From the NCBI GenBank assembly GCA_905182345.1, contig CAJJBG010000015.1:39544-103543 (forward strand): a stretch of DNA of 64,000 nucleotides, in the 5' to 3' direction. The stretch comes from Pelagibacteraceae bacterium AG-422-B15. Its GTDB lineage: Bacteria > Pseudomonadota > Alphaproteobacteria > Pelagibacterales > AG-422-B15. The notes under the pieces are model-generated. The model had not been told where the DNA came from and ran no database searches. It saw only the letters and a list, made by a program, of their open reading frames with translations. Position 1 is the stretch's first letter. The number at the start of each line of letters is the position of its first letter. A program made the translations under genes and the position numbers. This document shows positions 20,285-30,536 of the stretch, piece after piece.

Positions 20285-21504
20285 GAAACATAATTTTTTC
20301 ATTATTAGTGCTATTTATAAGTAGCCAAACTGCTTCTGCTCACTATTTCAGCGAGTCCTATTCAAATTGGATTATAAACAAGCATAAGATTTCAGCAAAT
20401 TTCTCAATTTTAAAACTTGAGGCTACACGAATACTACAAATAGATAGCTATCAGGAATTAGGCAAAGAAGGCAATTTGTCAGAAGGCGAGGTATTTTTAG
20501 AATATTTTAAAGAAAGAATAGCTGTATTTAGCACTGGTGTTAAATGCAAGTCTGATAAGCAAGCTACATTAGTTAATGGAAAAGAAGAATACCTTAATAT
20601 TGAAATTTCATTTCTATGCAGTAGTTCCAATCAAATAAAGATTATTAACAATGTGCTTTTTGATATAGCACAAAGCCACGTACATTTGAGTAGAATTAAA
20701 ATGAATGATGATATTCTTGAAAAAGCTTTGTTTTATAATGATCAGACTATTGAAGTTGATGATTTAATTGATACTAACGATATAACTTTTTTTTCAAAAA
20801 TTACTAAGTTTATTTATTCTGGTGTAATTCATATTTTATCTGGATTTGATCACTTGATATTTTTATTAGGCTTACTAATCCTGATACAGAATATACGCCA
20901 TATATTTATTGCAATTACTGGATTTACTATTGGTCACAGTATAACTTTGGCCTTAGCAGCACTGGATATTGTAGTGCCGAATACCTTCGTAATTGAAGCT
21001 CTAATTGGTTTTACTATTTTATTTATTTCTACTGAATATATGCTGAAGGAAGCACGATCATATATACCTATATTAAGCATACTATTATTAATACTATTTT
21101 TTGTTGGATTAAGTACTCTCTTCTTAGAAATATCTATTTCTTTAATTAGCGTCATTGGGCTAATTTTATTAACTATAGGATATTTTGGTATTACCAGTTC
21201 TTTGACAAATAATGCTAACTTTAGAATAATTATAACCAGTTTATTTGGTCTAATTCATGGTTTTGGATTTGGAGCTTTCTTGCTAAATTCAGATTTTGAT
21301 AAATCTAATGCTATAGCTGCACTGTTTGGGTTTAATTTAGGAGTTGAGCTAGGTCAAATTATATTTGTTTTAGTTTTTTTAATAATTTCAGGAATAGCGA
21401 TAAGGTTTTTAACAGCCAACTCCTATATATATCTCATGAATACGTTAATGATAATGGTATCAAGCTTAGGATTTTACTGGTTTATTCAAAGGTTATACTT
21501 TTAG
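20281..21504 (+). CDS. HupE/UreJ-like membrane protein
   Basis: Signal peptide; GVIHILSGFDHLIFLLGLL, GFTIGHSITLALAAL, LIHGFGFGAFL. Confidence 0.82.
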   Translation: MRNIIFSLLVLFISSQTASAHYFSESYSNWIINKHKISANFSILKLEATRILQIDSYQELGKEGNLSEGEVFLEYFKERIAVFSTGVKCKSDKQATLVNGKEEYLNIEISFLCSSSNQIKIINNVLFDIAQSHVHLSRIKMNDDILEKALFYNDQTIEVDDLIDTNDITFFSKITKFIYSGVIHILSGFDHLIFLLGLLILIQNIRHIFIAITGFTIGHSITLALAALDIVVPNTFVIEALIGFTILFISTEYMLKEARSYIPILSILLLILFFVGLSTLFLEISISLISVIGLILLTIGYFGITSSLTNNANFRIIITSLFGLIHGFGFGAFLLNSDFDKSNAIAALFGFNLGVELGQIIFVLVFLIISGIAIRFLTANSYIYLMNTLMIMVSSLGFYWFIQRLYF

Positions 21505-21950
21505 TTTATCTCTCGAATTAAAAGTATAAAAGTCATCACAATAACTATAGCTGACAATGGAACTCGAATATTCAAAAACCAATATGGAGTGGCTTTCTTA
21601 TTATATAAATAAAAATCATGCATTGACGCTACGAAAAAAGATATAATAATTAATGTTAGTGAGAAGACTAATGAATGAAGAACTAGCAATGCTGACCAAG
21701 CAATTAATGCAGGAGCCACTGATATAGTTAAGGGAAAGCTAATATTAAATAATTGATCTGCTTTTGTTATAATCATACCCCATTGAATACCTCCAAGAAA
21801 TGATGCAATAATTGCACCATAGGCCACAAAAAGATAAATTAAGAAATTATAAATTTGTTCTTCAGGTGGTGAAATAAAGTATGCTGCAAAAATTAAAATA
21901 AAAGGTAACAAACCTAAGGTAGCCAAGACTAATGATGCTCGTTGTCCCAT
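21501..21950 (-). CDS. DUF3429 family membrane protein
   Basis: GLLPFILIFAAYFISP, ASFLGGIQWGM. Confidence 0.75.
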   Translation of the reverse strand: MGQRASLVLATLGLLPFILIFAAYFISPPEEQIYNFLIYLFVAYGAIIASFLGGIQWGMIITKADQLFNISFPLTISVAPALIAWSALLVLHSLVFSLTLIIISFFVASMHDFYLYNKKATPYWFLNIRVPLSAIVIVMTFILLIREIN

Positions 21951-21953
21951 AAG

Positions 21954-23675
21954 TTAATCTGTAAAATAGCTTAAAGTTTTTAAAAATTCAAGACGACCGC
22001 CTTCTACAATGATTGTGCCATCGGTAAGGGCAAGTGAAATTTGTGCAATGTTTTTTAGACCTGCTAAAATTTCTTTAATATCATGTTGCTTTGAAGTAAT
22101 AATTAAATCAGAATCTGTAATTTCACTAAAACCTAATTCAAGAATACCACGTCGAATATTTAATACAAATACTTCTTCAGAATCTAAAAATTTAAACATT
22201 ACTTTTTTATTAGTATCTAAAGTTTTGTCCGCATTTAAATTCACTGGTAATGATTTCATAATCGATTTAATTGGAATTGCTTTGAGTTGATTAGATGTTG
22301 CTTTGATATCTCTAAAATAAACCTCAAAATCACCCCTTAGTTCACCTGCGACTGTTTTATAAAAGTAGTAATCATTAGATGCTGTTTGTGTTAATGCAAA
22401 TTTATCTGCTGCTTTAGCTTTTATATTCTTTGCCTGTTGATCATTTTGATCAATAGCAATAAGTGAATCTGCTAATTCCATTGCCCACTGGTATTCACCA
22501 TTTTCTACTGCTTGCTCAGCTGCTACTTTTAAATCAGTTTGCTTACTAGCTAATTCCATCATTTTTACAGCTTTCTCTTTTGCATTTAATGGATGAAGGG
22601 TTGTAATATTACCATTAAACCAGCCAATATAACCAACAAAAATTGATCTTACGTAAGAGCTAATAGAACCATAAAACTCTTGTAAGTAAGGAGATTTTCT
22701 TAAGTGTTGCGGTAGATTTATTTTTGCAACAATTTCATCTGGCAATAATCCATTATTCATATGCCTTACAGTTTGATCATGTACAAATTGAATTGCATCT
22801 CGATAATCTGTTAATGCATTATAGATATTTTCTTTACCAGATATTGGCCTGCTGTGGCTAGGTATTAAATATTTGGCATTTAATGCTCTAATTTTATCTA
22901 AACTATGAACCCACTCCATTGGATTACGATATTTAGTTCCTCTGATTGCATATAGGTTTGCAAATGATCGGTAGAAATTATCGCCAACCATTACTGCTTC
23001 TTGCTTAGGTAACCAAACATATAAGTGGTCATCTGTCTCTCCTGGAACATGCTGTAGCTTGACCTCAATATTATCAATATTTAAATCTAAATTCTGATCA
23101 AAAGTAACTGTAGGTCGAAGTAGACCTGTGGTTGTTTGTGCAGAAATTTCTAAAAAACCTCCTATACCCTGATGAATAATTTCATCTTTGTTTAATGGAA
23201 TGCCAAATTGCCTTGCTGATCTCTCATATATTATAGGCCTAATAATTGTAGAAATATTATCGATGTTATAAAGTATATTTTCCTGCCCATAAATATTAGC
23301 ATCTGTGCTATTAGCAAATATTGTTGCCCCACCTATGTGATCAGGGTGATTGTGCGTATAAAAAATATTATTAACTGGTTTGTTAGAAATTTTATCAAAC
23401 TCCTTTTTAACTATCTTCGCTGCTTCCTCACTTCCTGTAGTGTCAATAATTAATGACTCATTTTCACCAGTTACCATAATTACATTAGCTAGAGCAAAAC
23501 CAACCGCTACATATATATTGTCTGCTATTTTAATTATATCTTCTTTAAACTCATTAGCATGTTCCAAGCTCAAACCTTTTTCACTAATTTTACTACCGCT
23601 TGAAGATTGCTGCTCACTACATGAGATAGTGGTGAATATAAAAATTAGGATAACCAGGTACTTATTCATAATCAT
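21954..23675 (-). CDS. metallo-beta-lactamase fold alkylsulfatase-like lipoprotein (SdsA1-type)
   Basis: Lipoprotein signal ISCSE; HNHPDHIGGATIF; SHSRPISG; alkylsulfatase dimerisation region and C-terminal SCP2-like domain. Confidence 0.85.
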   Translation of the reverse strand: MIMNKYLVILIFIFTTISCSEQQSSSGSKISEKGLSLEHANEFKEDIIKIADNIYVAVGFALANVIMVTGENESLIIDTTGSEEAAKIVKKEFDKISNKPVNNIFYTHNHPDHIGGATIFANSTDANIYGQENILYNIDNISTIIRPIIYERSARQFGIPLNKDEIIHQGIGGFLEISAQTTTGLLRPTVTFDQNLDLNIDNIEVKLQHVPGETDDHLYVWLPKQEAVMVGDNFYRSFANLYAIRGTKYRNPMEWVHSLDKIRALNAKYLIPSHSRPISGKENIYNALTDYRDAIQFVHDQTVRHMNNGLLPDEIVAKINLPQHLRKSPYLQEFYGSISSYVRSIFVGYIGWFNGNITTLHPLNAKEKAVKMMELASKQTDLKVAAEQAVENGEYQWAMELADSLIAIDQNDQQAKNIKAKAADKFALTQTASNDYYFYKTVAGELRGDFEVYFRDIKATSNQLKAIPIKSIMKSLPVNLNADKTLDTNKKVMFKFLDSEEVFVLNIRRGILELGFSEITDSDLIITSKQHDIKEILAGLKNIAQISLALTDGTIIVEGGRLEFLKTLSYFTD

Positions 23676-23750
23676 GGTCTTTCATTGCTAAAATAGCTAA
23701 TATATATAAGTTTTTATTAGATTTTAGAGGCTACAATATAAATTCTTGAA

Positions 23751-24626
23751 ATGAAATATAATAATCAAACATTAGGTACGCTTGCACTGCTGTTTGCTGG
23801 GGTCTTCTTAAGTTTTGGTGGCACATTAATTCAATATATGGATTCTGCTACTGCAATTGAAATCACTACATTTAGATCAATCACTTTTTCTTTAATCATG
23901 CTTCTCTATATTTTAGTAAAGTTTAAAAGAAAAACACCACAAGCTTTTAAAGCCATTGGAAAAAGTGGAATATTAATAGGTTTTATTATTGGGATTAGTA
24001 ATATTTGTTATGTATTTGGAATGAGCAATACTTCAGTTGCTAACGGTGGTTTTATTTTAAGTACAGGACCATTGTTTGCAGCGCTGGCAAGCTACTTCTT
24101 CCTGAAAAAAAAAATAAGTTTAAAAACATTAATCGCAATAGGTGGATCAATGTTCGGTGTCGGTGTTATGTTCTCAGGAGGAATTCAAGCATCACATGCA
24201 ATCGGGAATTTAATCATGCTATTGGTTCCAATATGTTTTGCATTCCAATTAACACTAATCAATCGCTCACCTGAAATCGACTTTATGCCAGCAACATTTC
24301 TTGGTGGAATTGTCGCTTTTCTTATAGGATTCTCATTCATCGGTGAATATACAATTAACAATCATGACCTAATGATTGCATTGTTTATAGGAGCATTTCA
24401 AGTTGGGATAGGTTTTATATTAATTACAATTGGTTCAAGATATATTCCACCTCATCGAGCGGCACTATTTATTTTAACTGAACCAATATTAACTCCAATC
24501 TGGGCCTGGGTATTTCTAGGACATCAGCCTCCTGCTATTGAATTGATAGGCGGTTTAATAATATTTTTATTTGTAGTTTTTCGACTTATTGATCAATTCT
24601 TTGAGGTCGAAAATAAAACTCAGTGA
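23751..24626 (+). CDS. EamA/DMT family transporter
   Basis: Repeated hydrophobic helices; LTEPILTPIWAWVFLGHQPPAIELIGG. Confidence 0.88.
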   Translation: MKYNNQTLGTLALLFAGVFLSFGGTLIQYMDSATAIEITTFRSITFSLIMLLYILVKFKRKTPQAFKAIGKSGILIGFIIGISNICYVFGMSNTSVANGGFILSTGPLFAALASYFFLKKKISLKTLIAIGGSMFGVGVMFSGGIQASHAIGNLIMLLVPICFAFQLTLINRSPEIDFMPATFLGGIVAFLIGFSFIGEYTINNHDLMIALFIGAFQVGIGFILITIGSRYIPPHRAALFILTEPILTPIWAWVFLGHQPPAIELIGGLIIFLFVVFRLIDQFFEVENKTQ

Positions 24627-24657
24627 CAAACTATTTTAAAGTAATTAAATTTTCTAT

Positions 24658-25488
24658 ATGAAGATTAATATTTTATCTGGTGCATTGGGAGCTGAAATTA
24701 TTGGACTAAATCTAGATTCAGTCAATCAAAATAATATTCAAGCTCTAAATAATCTTCTTTTAGAACATAAGGTTATTTTTTTTAGGGATCAAAATATTGA
24801 TTCTGAAAAACTCATTTATCTTGGTTCTATGTTTGGTTTAATTGAAGAGCATGCTTATGTTAAGGGGTTAGATAATTTTCCACAAATAACTAGAATTATA
24901 AAAGCACCTGATGAAAAAAATCAATGGGGCGAGGGTTGGCATAGCGACGTTAGTTATGACATAACACCAAGTAAGATTGTTATTCTCAAATCAGTTAAAA
25001 TTCCCCCTATAGGTGGAGACACAGTTTTTGCAAATATGGAGCTAGCTTGGGAAACTCTAGATGAAGAAATAAAAAATATTGTTAAAGATAAAAAAGCTTT
25101 ACATAGTTCCAATGGCTCTAGTTTTTTTGTAGAAAACTATGCCCAAATGGAAAGTAATGGAAATATTGGAGAGAGGTATTCTAATGAACACCCAATAGTA
25201 AGAACTCATCCAGAAACAGGCAATAAAATCTTATATGTAAATTGCACATATACAAAAAAAATTATTGGCCTATCAGATGAAGAGGGCGCTGTACTGCTTG
25301 AAAAAATTTTTAGGCACCAAGAACGGTTGGATTTATCATGTCGGTTTAAGTGGACTGAAAATGCTATAGCAATCCTAGACAATAGAAGTATCCAACATTA
25401 TGCAATAGCAGATTTTTATCCCAATCGAGGTCTTGGTCATGAACGCATTATGGATAGGATAGCGATTGTGGGTGATCAGCCTTTTTAA
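24658..25488 (+). CDS. TauD/TfdA-family Fe(II)/2-oxoglutarate dioxygenase
   Basis: FFRDQNI, WHSDVSYD (HxD), HPIVRTHPETGNKILYVN, NRSIQHYAIADF distal His. Confidence 0.93.
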   Translation: MKINILSGALGAEIIGLNLDSVNQNNIQALNNLLLEHKVIFFRDQNIDSEKLIYLGSMFGLIEEHAYVKGLDNFPQITRIIKAPDEKNQWGEGWHSDVSYDITPSKIVILKSVKIPPIGGDTVFANMELAWETLDEEIKNIVKDKKALHSSNGSSFFVENYAQMESNGNIGERYSNEHPIVRTHPETGNKILYVNCTYTKKIIGLSDEEGAVLLEKIFRHQERLDLSCRFKWTENAIAILDNRSIQHYAIADFYPNRGLGHERIMDRIAIVGDQPF

Positions 25489-25494
25489 AATCAA

Positions 25495-26034
25495 TTATTC
25501 TTTAGTGTTTTTCTGTATAAAGAAAACTTGAGAAAAAATAAAAATAAAAGTAAGTCCCATAATTCCAAATAGTTTAAATTTAACCCATGTTGCAGGATCA
25601 TAGTTTCTATAAACATATTCGTTGCATGCGGCTAGAAATAGAAAAAATATAGCCCATCTAAATGTTAGCTTAAGCCACGCACTATCATTTAACTTTAATG
25701 ACGAGCCCATTAAATTTTTTAATAATGGCTTTTTAAAGTACAAACCTATTAATAGTACAATTCCAAAAATTAAGTTTACTAACGTAACTTTAAACTGAAT
25801 AAATCTAGGGTCATCAAAATAAACTGTTAATGCTCCAAATACTAAAATTAGTATAGAACTAAACAATAACATTGGAGAAACTTTTCGTAAAAAAACCAAA
25901 GAAATTGCTACTGCAACAATAGCCGCAATCATAAGTGGTATAATTGCACCTTCTATTTTTCCAGTTTTAATAAAGAAAATAAAAAATACTACTATAGGAA
26001 TATACTCAACTAGGGGTTTAACAAAATTTTTCAT
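25495..26034 (-). CDS. yciB: inner membrane protein YciB / septation protein A
   Basis: LVEYIPIVVFFIFFIKTG, DPRFIQFKVTLVNLIFGIVLLIG, RWAIFFLFLAACNEYVYRN..WVKFKLFG. Confidence 0.92.
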   Translation of the reverse strand: MKNFVKPLVEYIPIVVFFIFFIKTGKIEGAIIPLMIAAIVAVAISLVFLRKVSPMLLFSSILILVFGALTVYFDDPRFIQFKVTLVNLIFGIVLLIGLYFKKPLLKNLMGSSLKLNDSAWLKLTFRWAIFFLFLAACNEYVYRNYDPATWVKFKLFGIMGLTFIFIFSQVFFIQKNTKE

Positions 26035-26061
26035 ATATGAGATTATAAAATAAAGTTTTTA

Positions 26062-26397
26062 TTAATTAGTTTTAGCGCGAGAAATATATTTTCCATTCTT
26101 AATTCCAGTAAATATTTCTTCAACTAATGGGTGTTCGATAGGTTCAACAACATCTTCTGTTAAGAGATTTTGTTGTGATACATATGCTATGTAAGATGGT
26201 TGACTTGGGGACTCTGCAAGTAAATGGTAAAAAGGCTGATCTTTTTTAGGTCGGACTTGCATAGGAATTGATTGATACCACTCTTCAGTATTATCAAACT
26301 CAGGATCAACATCAAAAATAACACCTCTGAAATCAAAGTACCTATGTTTTACAATTTGGCCTATTTCAAATTTAGCTTTATCCATACTTATGAACAT
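26062..26397 (-). CDS. hspQ: heat shock protein HspQ (YccV-like)
   Basis: FEIGQIVKHRYFDFRGVIFDVDPEFDNTEEWY, YVSQQNL; start may be Met 5. Confidence 0.9.
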   Translation of the reverse strand: MFISMDKAKFEIGQIVKHRYFDFRGVIFDVDPEFDNTEEWYQSIPMQVRPKKDQPFYHLLAESPSQPSYIAYVSQQNLLTEDVVEPIEHPLVEEIFTGIKNGKYISRAKTN

Positions 26398-26436
26398 AGT
26401 AATTATTTGTTACTTTTTCAAGATGGTATAAATGGC

Positions 26437-27045
26437 CTAAGTTGGCGCATTTGTTTCATTAATTATCTTAAGGACATTTTCTTCTGAAATATAACCTGGA
26501 ATCATCGTGTCATTAATAATTGACGCAGGAGTTCCTCTTAAGCCTAAATCTTTCGCTAATTTTTTATTTATTTCTATTGTATCTGCATATGGTTGGCTTT
26601 CAGCAAGCTGATATAATTTAGCACCCTCAAACCCATTTTCATTCAGTAGACTAATTATAGTATTTTTATTCATCGCTGATCCAAGCTTCATTAATCCATT
26701 GTGAATGGAAAAGTATGAGTTGGGTTTATCAATCCATACCTTTATAGCAATATTAGCAGCTATATCAGAGATGCCTCCAAAGATAGGGTATTCTAAGTAT
26801 ATTATTCTAACGTCATTTTTATCATTAATTATTTTTGCAAAATCTTTTGCTTGTTTGGCACAATATCCACAACGATAGTCAAAAAATTCAACAATTGTAT
26901 AGCTGGCATTTAAATTGCCAACTGATGGAGTTTGACTTGCCTCAAGATTGCGAACTACAAAGTTAGCCAAATTGACTTCTGCATACAATATGTTGGGAAG
27001 TATGATAAAAATTCCTATAACAATAATTTTTTTTAAATGATTCAT
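26437..27045 (-). CDS. DsbA-family thioredoxin-like protein
   Basis: Signal peptide; VEFFDYRCGYCAKQA (CxxC), LGLRGTPASIINDTMIPGY cis-Pro loop. Confidence 0.88.
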   Translation of the reverse strand: MNHLKKIIVIGIFIILPNILYAEVNLANFVVRNLEASQTPSVGNLNASYTIVEFFDYRCGYCAKQAKDFAKIINDKNDVRIIYLEYPIFGGISDIAANIAIKVWIDKPNSYFSIHNGLMKLGSAMNKNTIISLLNENGFEGAKLYQLAESQPYADTIEINKKLAKDLGLRGTPASIINDTMIPGYISEENVLKIINETNAPT

Positions 27046-27746
27046 TTGTTCAACCTTACCACTGAATCTTTTGTTCCAACATGATTAAATTTTTTAGTTG
27101 TTACAACTGTAAATAGTCTTTTTTTAGCAATATTTTGATCCCAAATTTTATTGGCTGAAAATACGTCGCTATTATATTTTTCATATTGTTTTCTATTTAT
27201 AATTTGCATTCCACAATAAACAAGCGGCTCAGTTAATTGGTCATGACTATATCTCTTTAGTAAATTTTTGCTATCTTTAGTAAAGTCTCCCTTACCTGAA
27301 TAGCCATCTGCATTTTCTAATTTTGTTGTAAGCAATAAAGAATCCATATTTTTATCATCAAATTTAGCAATTAAAGAATTGATAGATCTGCTTGCATAGT
27401 TATTCCATAGTACATCACTATTCATAACTAAAATATTTTTTGCAATCACTAAAGACAACGCTTTTTTTATACCACCACCAGTATCTAATAATTTTTTACT
27501 TTCATTTGAAATAGTTATTTCTGGATTATTTTTTTTAAGATAATGAATTATTTGTTCAGATTGATAATGCACATTAACTATAATTTTTTTAATGCCAGAC
27601 TTCTTTAAGCTATTAATACAATAATCAATCAAAGCCCTATTATTAACTTCAATTAATGGCTTAGGTTTATTTTTAGTCAACGGCAACATGCGCCTACCAA
27701 ATCCAGCGGCTAATACTAAGGCTGTATCAATATTATTATTTTTCAT
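27042..27746 (-). CDS. murU: nucleotidyltransferase, N-acetylmuramate 1-phosphate uridylyltransferase-like
   Basis: ALVLAAGFGRRMLPLTKNKPKPLIEV; overlaps amgK-like gene. Confidence 0.85.
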   Translation of the reverse strand: MKNNNIDTALVLAAGFGRRMLPLTKNKPKPLIEVNNRALIDYCINSLKKSGIKKIIVNVHYQSEQIIHYLKKNNPEITISNESKKLLDTGGGIKKALSLVIAKNILVMNSDVLWNNYASRSINSLIAKFDDKNMDSLLLTTKLENADGYSGKGDFTKDSKNLLKRYSHDQLTEPLVYCGMQIINRKQYEKYNSDVFSANKIWDQNIAKKRLFTVVTTKKFNHVGTKDSVVRLNK

Positions 27747-28707
27747 TAGGTATAATGCTATGCATCCAATCTTTAAGTTCTGCCATCATCAAATTCTCAA
27801 GGTGAAAATTAATATACACCCAAGCATTGCTATTTAGAGACATGTATTTTGTTTTGTTATCTCGATAATTTAGTCTACAAAAAATTCCTAATATTTTAAG
27901 ATTTCTTTGCAAAGAATAGAAAGGTATCTCTTTTGCTAATAACTCTGGATTATAGTTTGTTTGATCGATAAATGAGGCAACAAGCTTATTCTTTAACTCA
28001 TGAGAAATTGGCCTTCTTACATCTTCTATAATTGAGGCTAAATCATAGCTAGAACTTCCTCTAGCAGCATCTTGGAAATCTAAAATTCCAACTTGCATCA
28101 AAGTATCTTTTGATTTTTGTAATATTAAATTATCAACATGGTAGTCTCTTAAGACAAGCTTATCATACTTACAATCAAGTTGTACAAAAATTGCTGACAA
28201 TATTTTTTTAAATTCATTGATTTTTTTTGAGTCTAAATTAATTTTTAAATGTATTTTTAAGTACCAATCAATAAATAATAGGCTTTCTTTAATTAGGCTA
28301 TCTATAGAATAGTTATCAATATAATTGCTTTGAGGGAAATTATTAAGATCCTGCTGATGGATAACAGATAATATTTTAATTGCTTTCAAATATAATTCTT
28401 CTTCATTTTTATTATCTAATATTTTTGAAAATATCTCTTCACCTAAATCCTCTAATAATATAAATCCATTTATAGAATCTTTTACAAATATTGTAGGGGC
28501 ATTAAGTTTAAAATCTTTTAATAATGAATTGATATTTATGAATAGTTTTATATTTTCACCAAGCGCTGGATCTGCATCCATTAAAATTTTATCATTTATT
28601 CTAAAATATTGTCTAAAGGATGCATCATTTTGAATGGGCTTTAAATCATTAAATTGTAGATTATTTTCTTCTAAGAAAATTTTAATCTGGTCTAGTCTAG
28701 GCACCAA
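27736..28707 (-). CDS. amgK: aminoglycoside phosphotransferase-fold kinase, AmgK-like
   Basis: LVLRDYHVDNLI, VGILDFQDAARGSSSYDLASI. Confidence 0.85.
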   Translation of the reverse strand: MVPRLDQIKIFLEENNLQFNDLKPIQNDASFRQYFRINDKILMDADPALGENIKLFININSLLKDFKLNAPTIFVKDSINGFILLEDLGEEIFSKILDNKNEEELYLKAIKILSVIHQQDLNNFPQSNYIDNYSIDSLIKESLLFIDWYLKIHLKINLDSKKINEFKKILSAIFVQLDCKYDKLVLRDYHVDNLILQKSKDTLMQVGILDFQDAARGSSSYDLASIIEDVRRPISHELKNKLVASFIDQTNYNPELLAKEIPFYSLQRNLKILGIFCRLNYRDNKTKYMSLNSNAWVYINFHLENLMMAELKDWMHSIIPNEK

Positions 28708-29150
28708 TCTAATCCTTTTATTTTTTTACTGCCAAAAAAATTAAAATTAATTTCTCTTTTAATTTTATCAATCAAATGAAAATTAATCTCAATTCTATTT
28801 TGAGGTAGAGCTTCTGAAAATTTATTAGCCCATTCAATTATACAGATACCTTTGGCTATAGAATTGCCATAATCTATTTCAATTAATTCGTTAATATTTT
28901 CAAGCCTATAGAAATCATAATGATTAATTAAATATGATTTATCTTTGTAGGTTTGCAATAAAGAAAAAGTGGGGCTAGGTATTTCCTGGGTAAGCTTCTT
29001 ATCTTTTATAATAGACTGAATTAAATATCTTGCAAAAGTAGTTTTACCAGCACCAAGATCGCCATTAAGACAAATTACACAATCAGCCGGAACTGATTTT
29101 GCAAGTTTTTTTGCAATTTTAGCTGTATCTTCTTCTTTTGCAGCAATCAT
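28692..29150 (-). CDS. tsaE: tRNA threonylcarbamoyladenosine biosynthesis ATPase TsaE
   Basis: CLNGDLGAGKTTFARYLI, PSPTFSLLQTY, HYDFYRL, IIEWANKF. Confidence 0.95.
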   Translation of the reverse strand: MIAAKEEDTAKIAKKLAKSVPADCVICLNGDLGAGKTTFARYLIQSIIKDKKLTQEIPSPTFSLLQTYKDKSYLINHYDFYRLENINELIEIDYGNSIAKGICIIEWANKFSEALPQNRIEINFHLIDKIKREINFNFFGSKKIKGLDWCLD

Positions 29151-29179
29151 AAAATGATCGTAACACTTAATATCTCAAA

Positions 29180-30475
29180 CTAATAACGATATGCGTCTGG
29201 CTTAAATGGTCCTGCCTGATCAACATTAATATAGTCAGCCTGCTCTTTAGATAGTTTAGTTAGCTTAACACCAAGCTTGTCTAAGTGTAAAATAGCTACT
29301 TTCTCATCTAAGTGTTTTGGCAATACGTATATTTCATTTTTATATTGATCTGTATTTTCCCATAATTCTATTTGAGCCAATACTTGATTTGTAAATGAGG
29401 CACTCATAACAAAACTAGGATGACCAGTTGCACAGCCCAGATTAACAAGACGGCCTTCGGCTAATACGATAACACGTTTTCCATCGGGAAATTCAACTTC
29501 ATCAACTTGAGGCTTAACATTATGCCACTTATGATTTCTCAAGGCATCAATTTGTATCTCTGAATCAAAGTGTCCAATATTACAAAGAATGGATCTATCT
29601 TTCATTTCTCTAATATGATCAATTGTTACAATATCTTTATTTCCTGTTGCGGTTACAACTATATCAACTTCACTAACAACATCATCCATGTTTACAACTT
29701 GATAGCCTTCCATTGCAGCTTGCAATGCACAAATAGGGTCAACTTCTGTAATTAATACTCTTGCACCTTGTCCTCTAAGTGCTGCCGCACTACCTTTGCC
29801 GACATCACCAAATCCTGCTACTACACAAGTTTTTCCTGCTAACATTACATCTGTTGCTCTTTTAATGGCATCAATCAAACTTTCACGACAACCATATAGG
29901 TTATCAAATTTTGATTTGGTTACAGAGTCATTAACATTAATTGCAGGTATTAAAAGTTCACCCTTTGCAAGCATTTCTTTTAATGATTTAACTCCAGTAG
30001 TTGTTTCTTCAGAAACACCCTTAATATTTTTTAACATTTCAGGATATTTTTTATGCATTAATGCCGTTAGGTCACCACCATCATCTAGTAGTAAATTAGG
30101 AACCCAACCATCTTTACCAACGATTGTTTTCTCTATGCACTCCCAATATTCTTCTTCACTTTCACCTTTCCAGGCAAAAACAGGTATTCCTTTTCTTGCT
30201 ATTGCTGCTGCCGCTTGGTCTTGCGTAGAAAAAATATTACAAGATGACCATCTAACTTCTGCACCTAGTGCAATTAAAGTCTCAATCAACACTGCTGTCT
30301 GGATTGTCATATGAAGACATCCGATAATTCGAGCACCCTTTAAAGGCTTGTCATGCCCATAGGCTGAGCGAAGTGCCATTAGTCCTGGCATTTCAGTTTC
30401 TGCAATAGCTATTTCTTTGTCACCCCAGTCAGCTAGTGACATATCTGCTACTTTATAATCATGATTATCAGTCAT
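29180..30475 (-). CDS. ahcY: adenosylhomocysteinase
   Basis: [47 protein letters not shown]-terminal KPDAYRY. Confidence 0.98.
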   Translation of the reverse strand: MTDNHDYKVADMSLADWGDKEIAIAETEMPGLMALRSAYGHDKPLKGARIIGCLHMTIQTAVLIETLIALGAEVRWSSCNIFSTQDQAAAAIARKGIPVFAWKGESEEEYWECIEKTIVGKDGWVPNLLLDDGGDLTALMHKKYPEMLKNIKGVSEETTTGVKSLKEMLAKGELLIPAINVNDSVTKSKFDNLYGCRESLIDAIKRATDVMLAGKTCVVAGFGDVGKGSAAALRGQGARVLITEVDPICALQAAMEGYQVVNMDDVVSEVDIVVTATGNKDIVTIDHIREMKDRSILCNIGHFDSEIQIDALRNHKWHNVKPQVDEVEFPDGKRVIVLAEGRLVNLGCATGHPSFVMSASFTNQVLAQIELWENTDQYKNEIYVLPKHLDEKVAILHLDKLGVKLTKLSKEQADYINVDQAGPFKPDAYRY

Positions 30476-30536
30476 TAAATGCTCCATATTTGTTAGAATA
30501 ACTTGTTTATAATAGTGATCTTAGTTATTTCAATAG

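Noticed and set aside
29796-30314. 172-aa ORF antisense to ahcY
   Set aside because: ahcY is unambiguous; no independent start signal or domain.
30476-30536. SAH riboswitch upstream of ahcY
   Set aside because: Leader is only about 60 bp and AT-rich with no SAH-aptamer-like structure.
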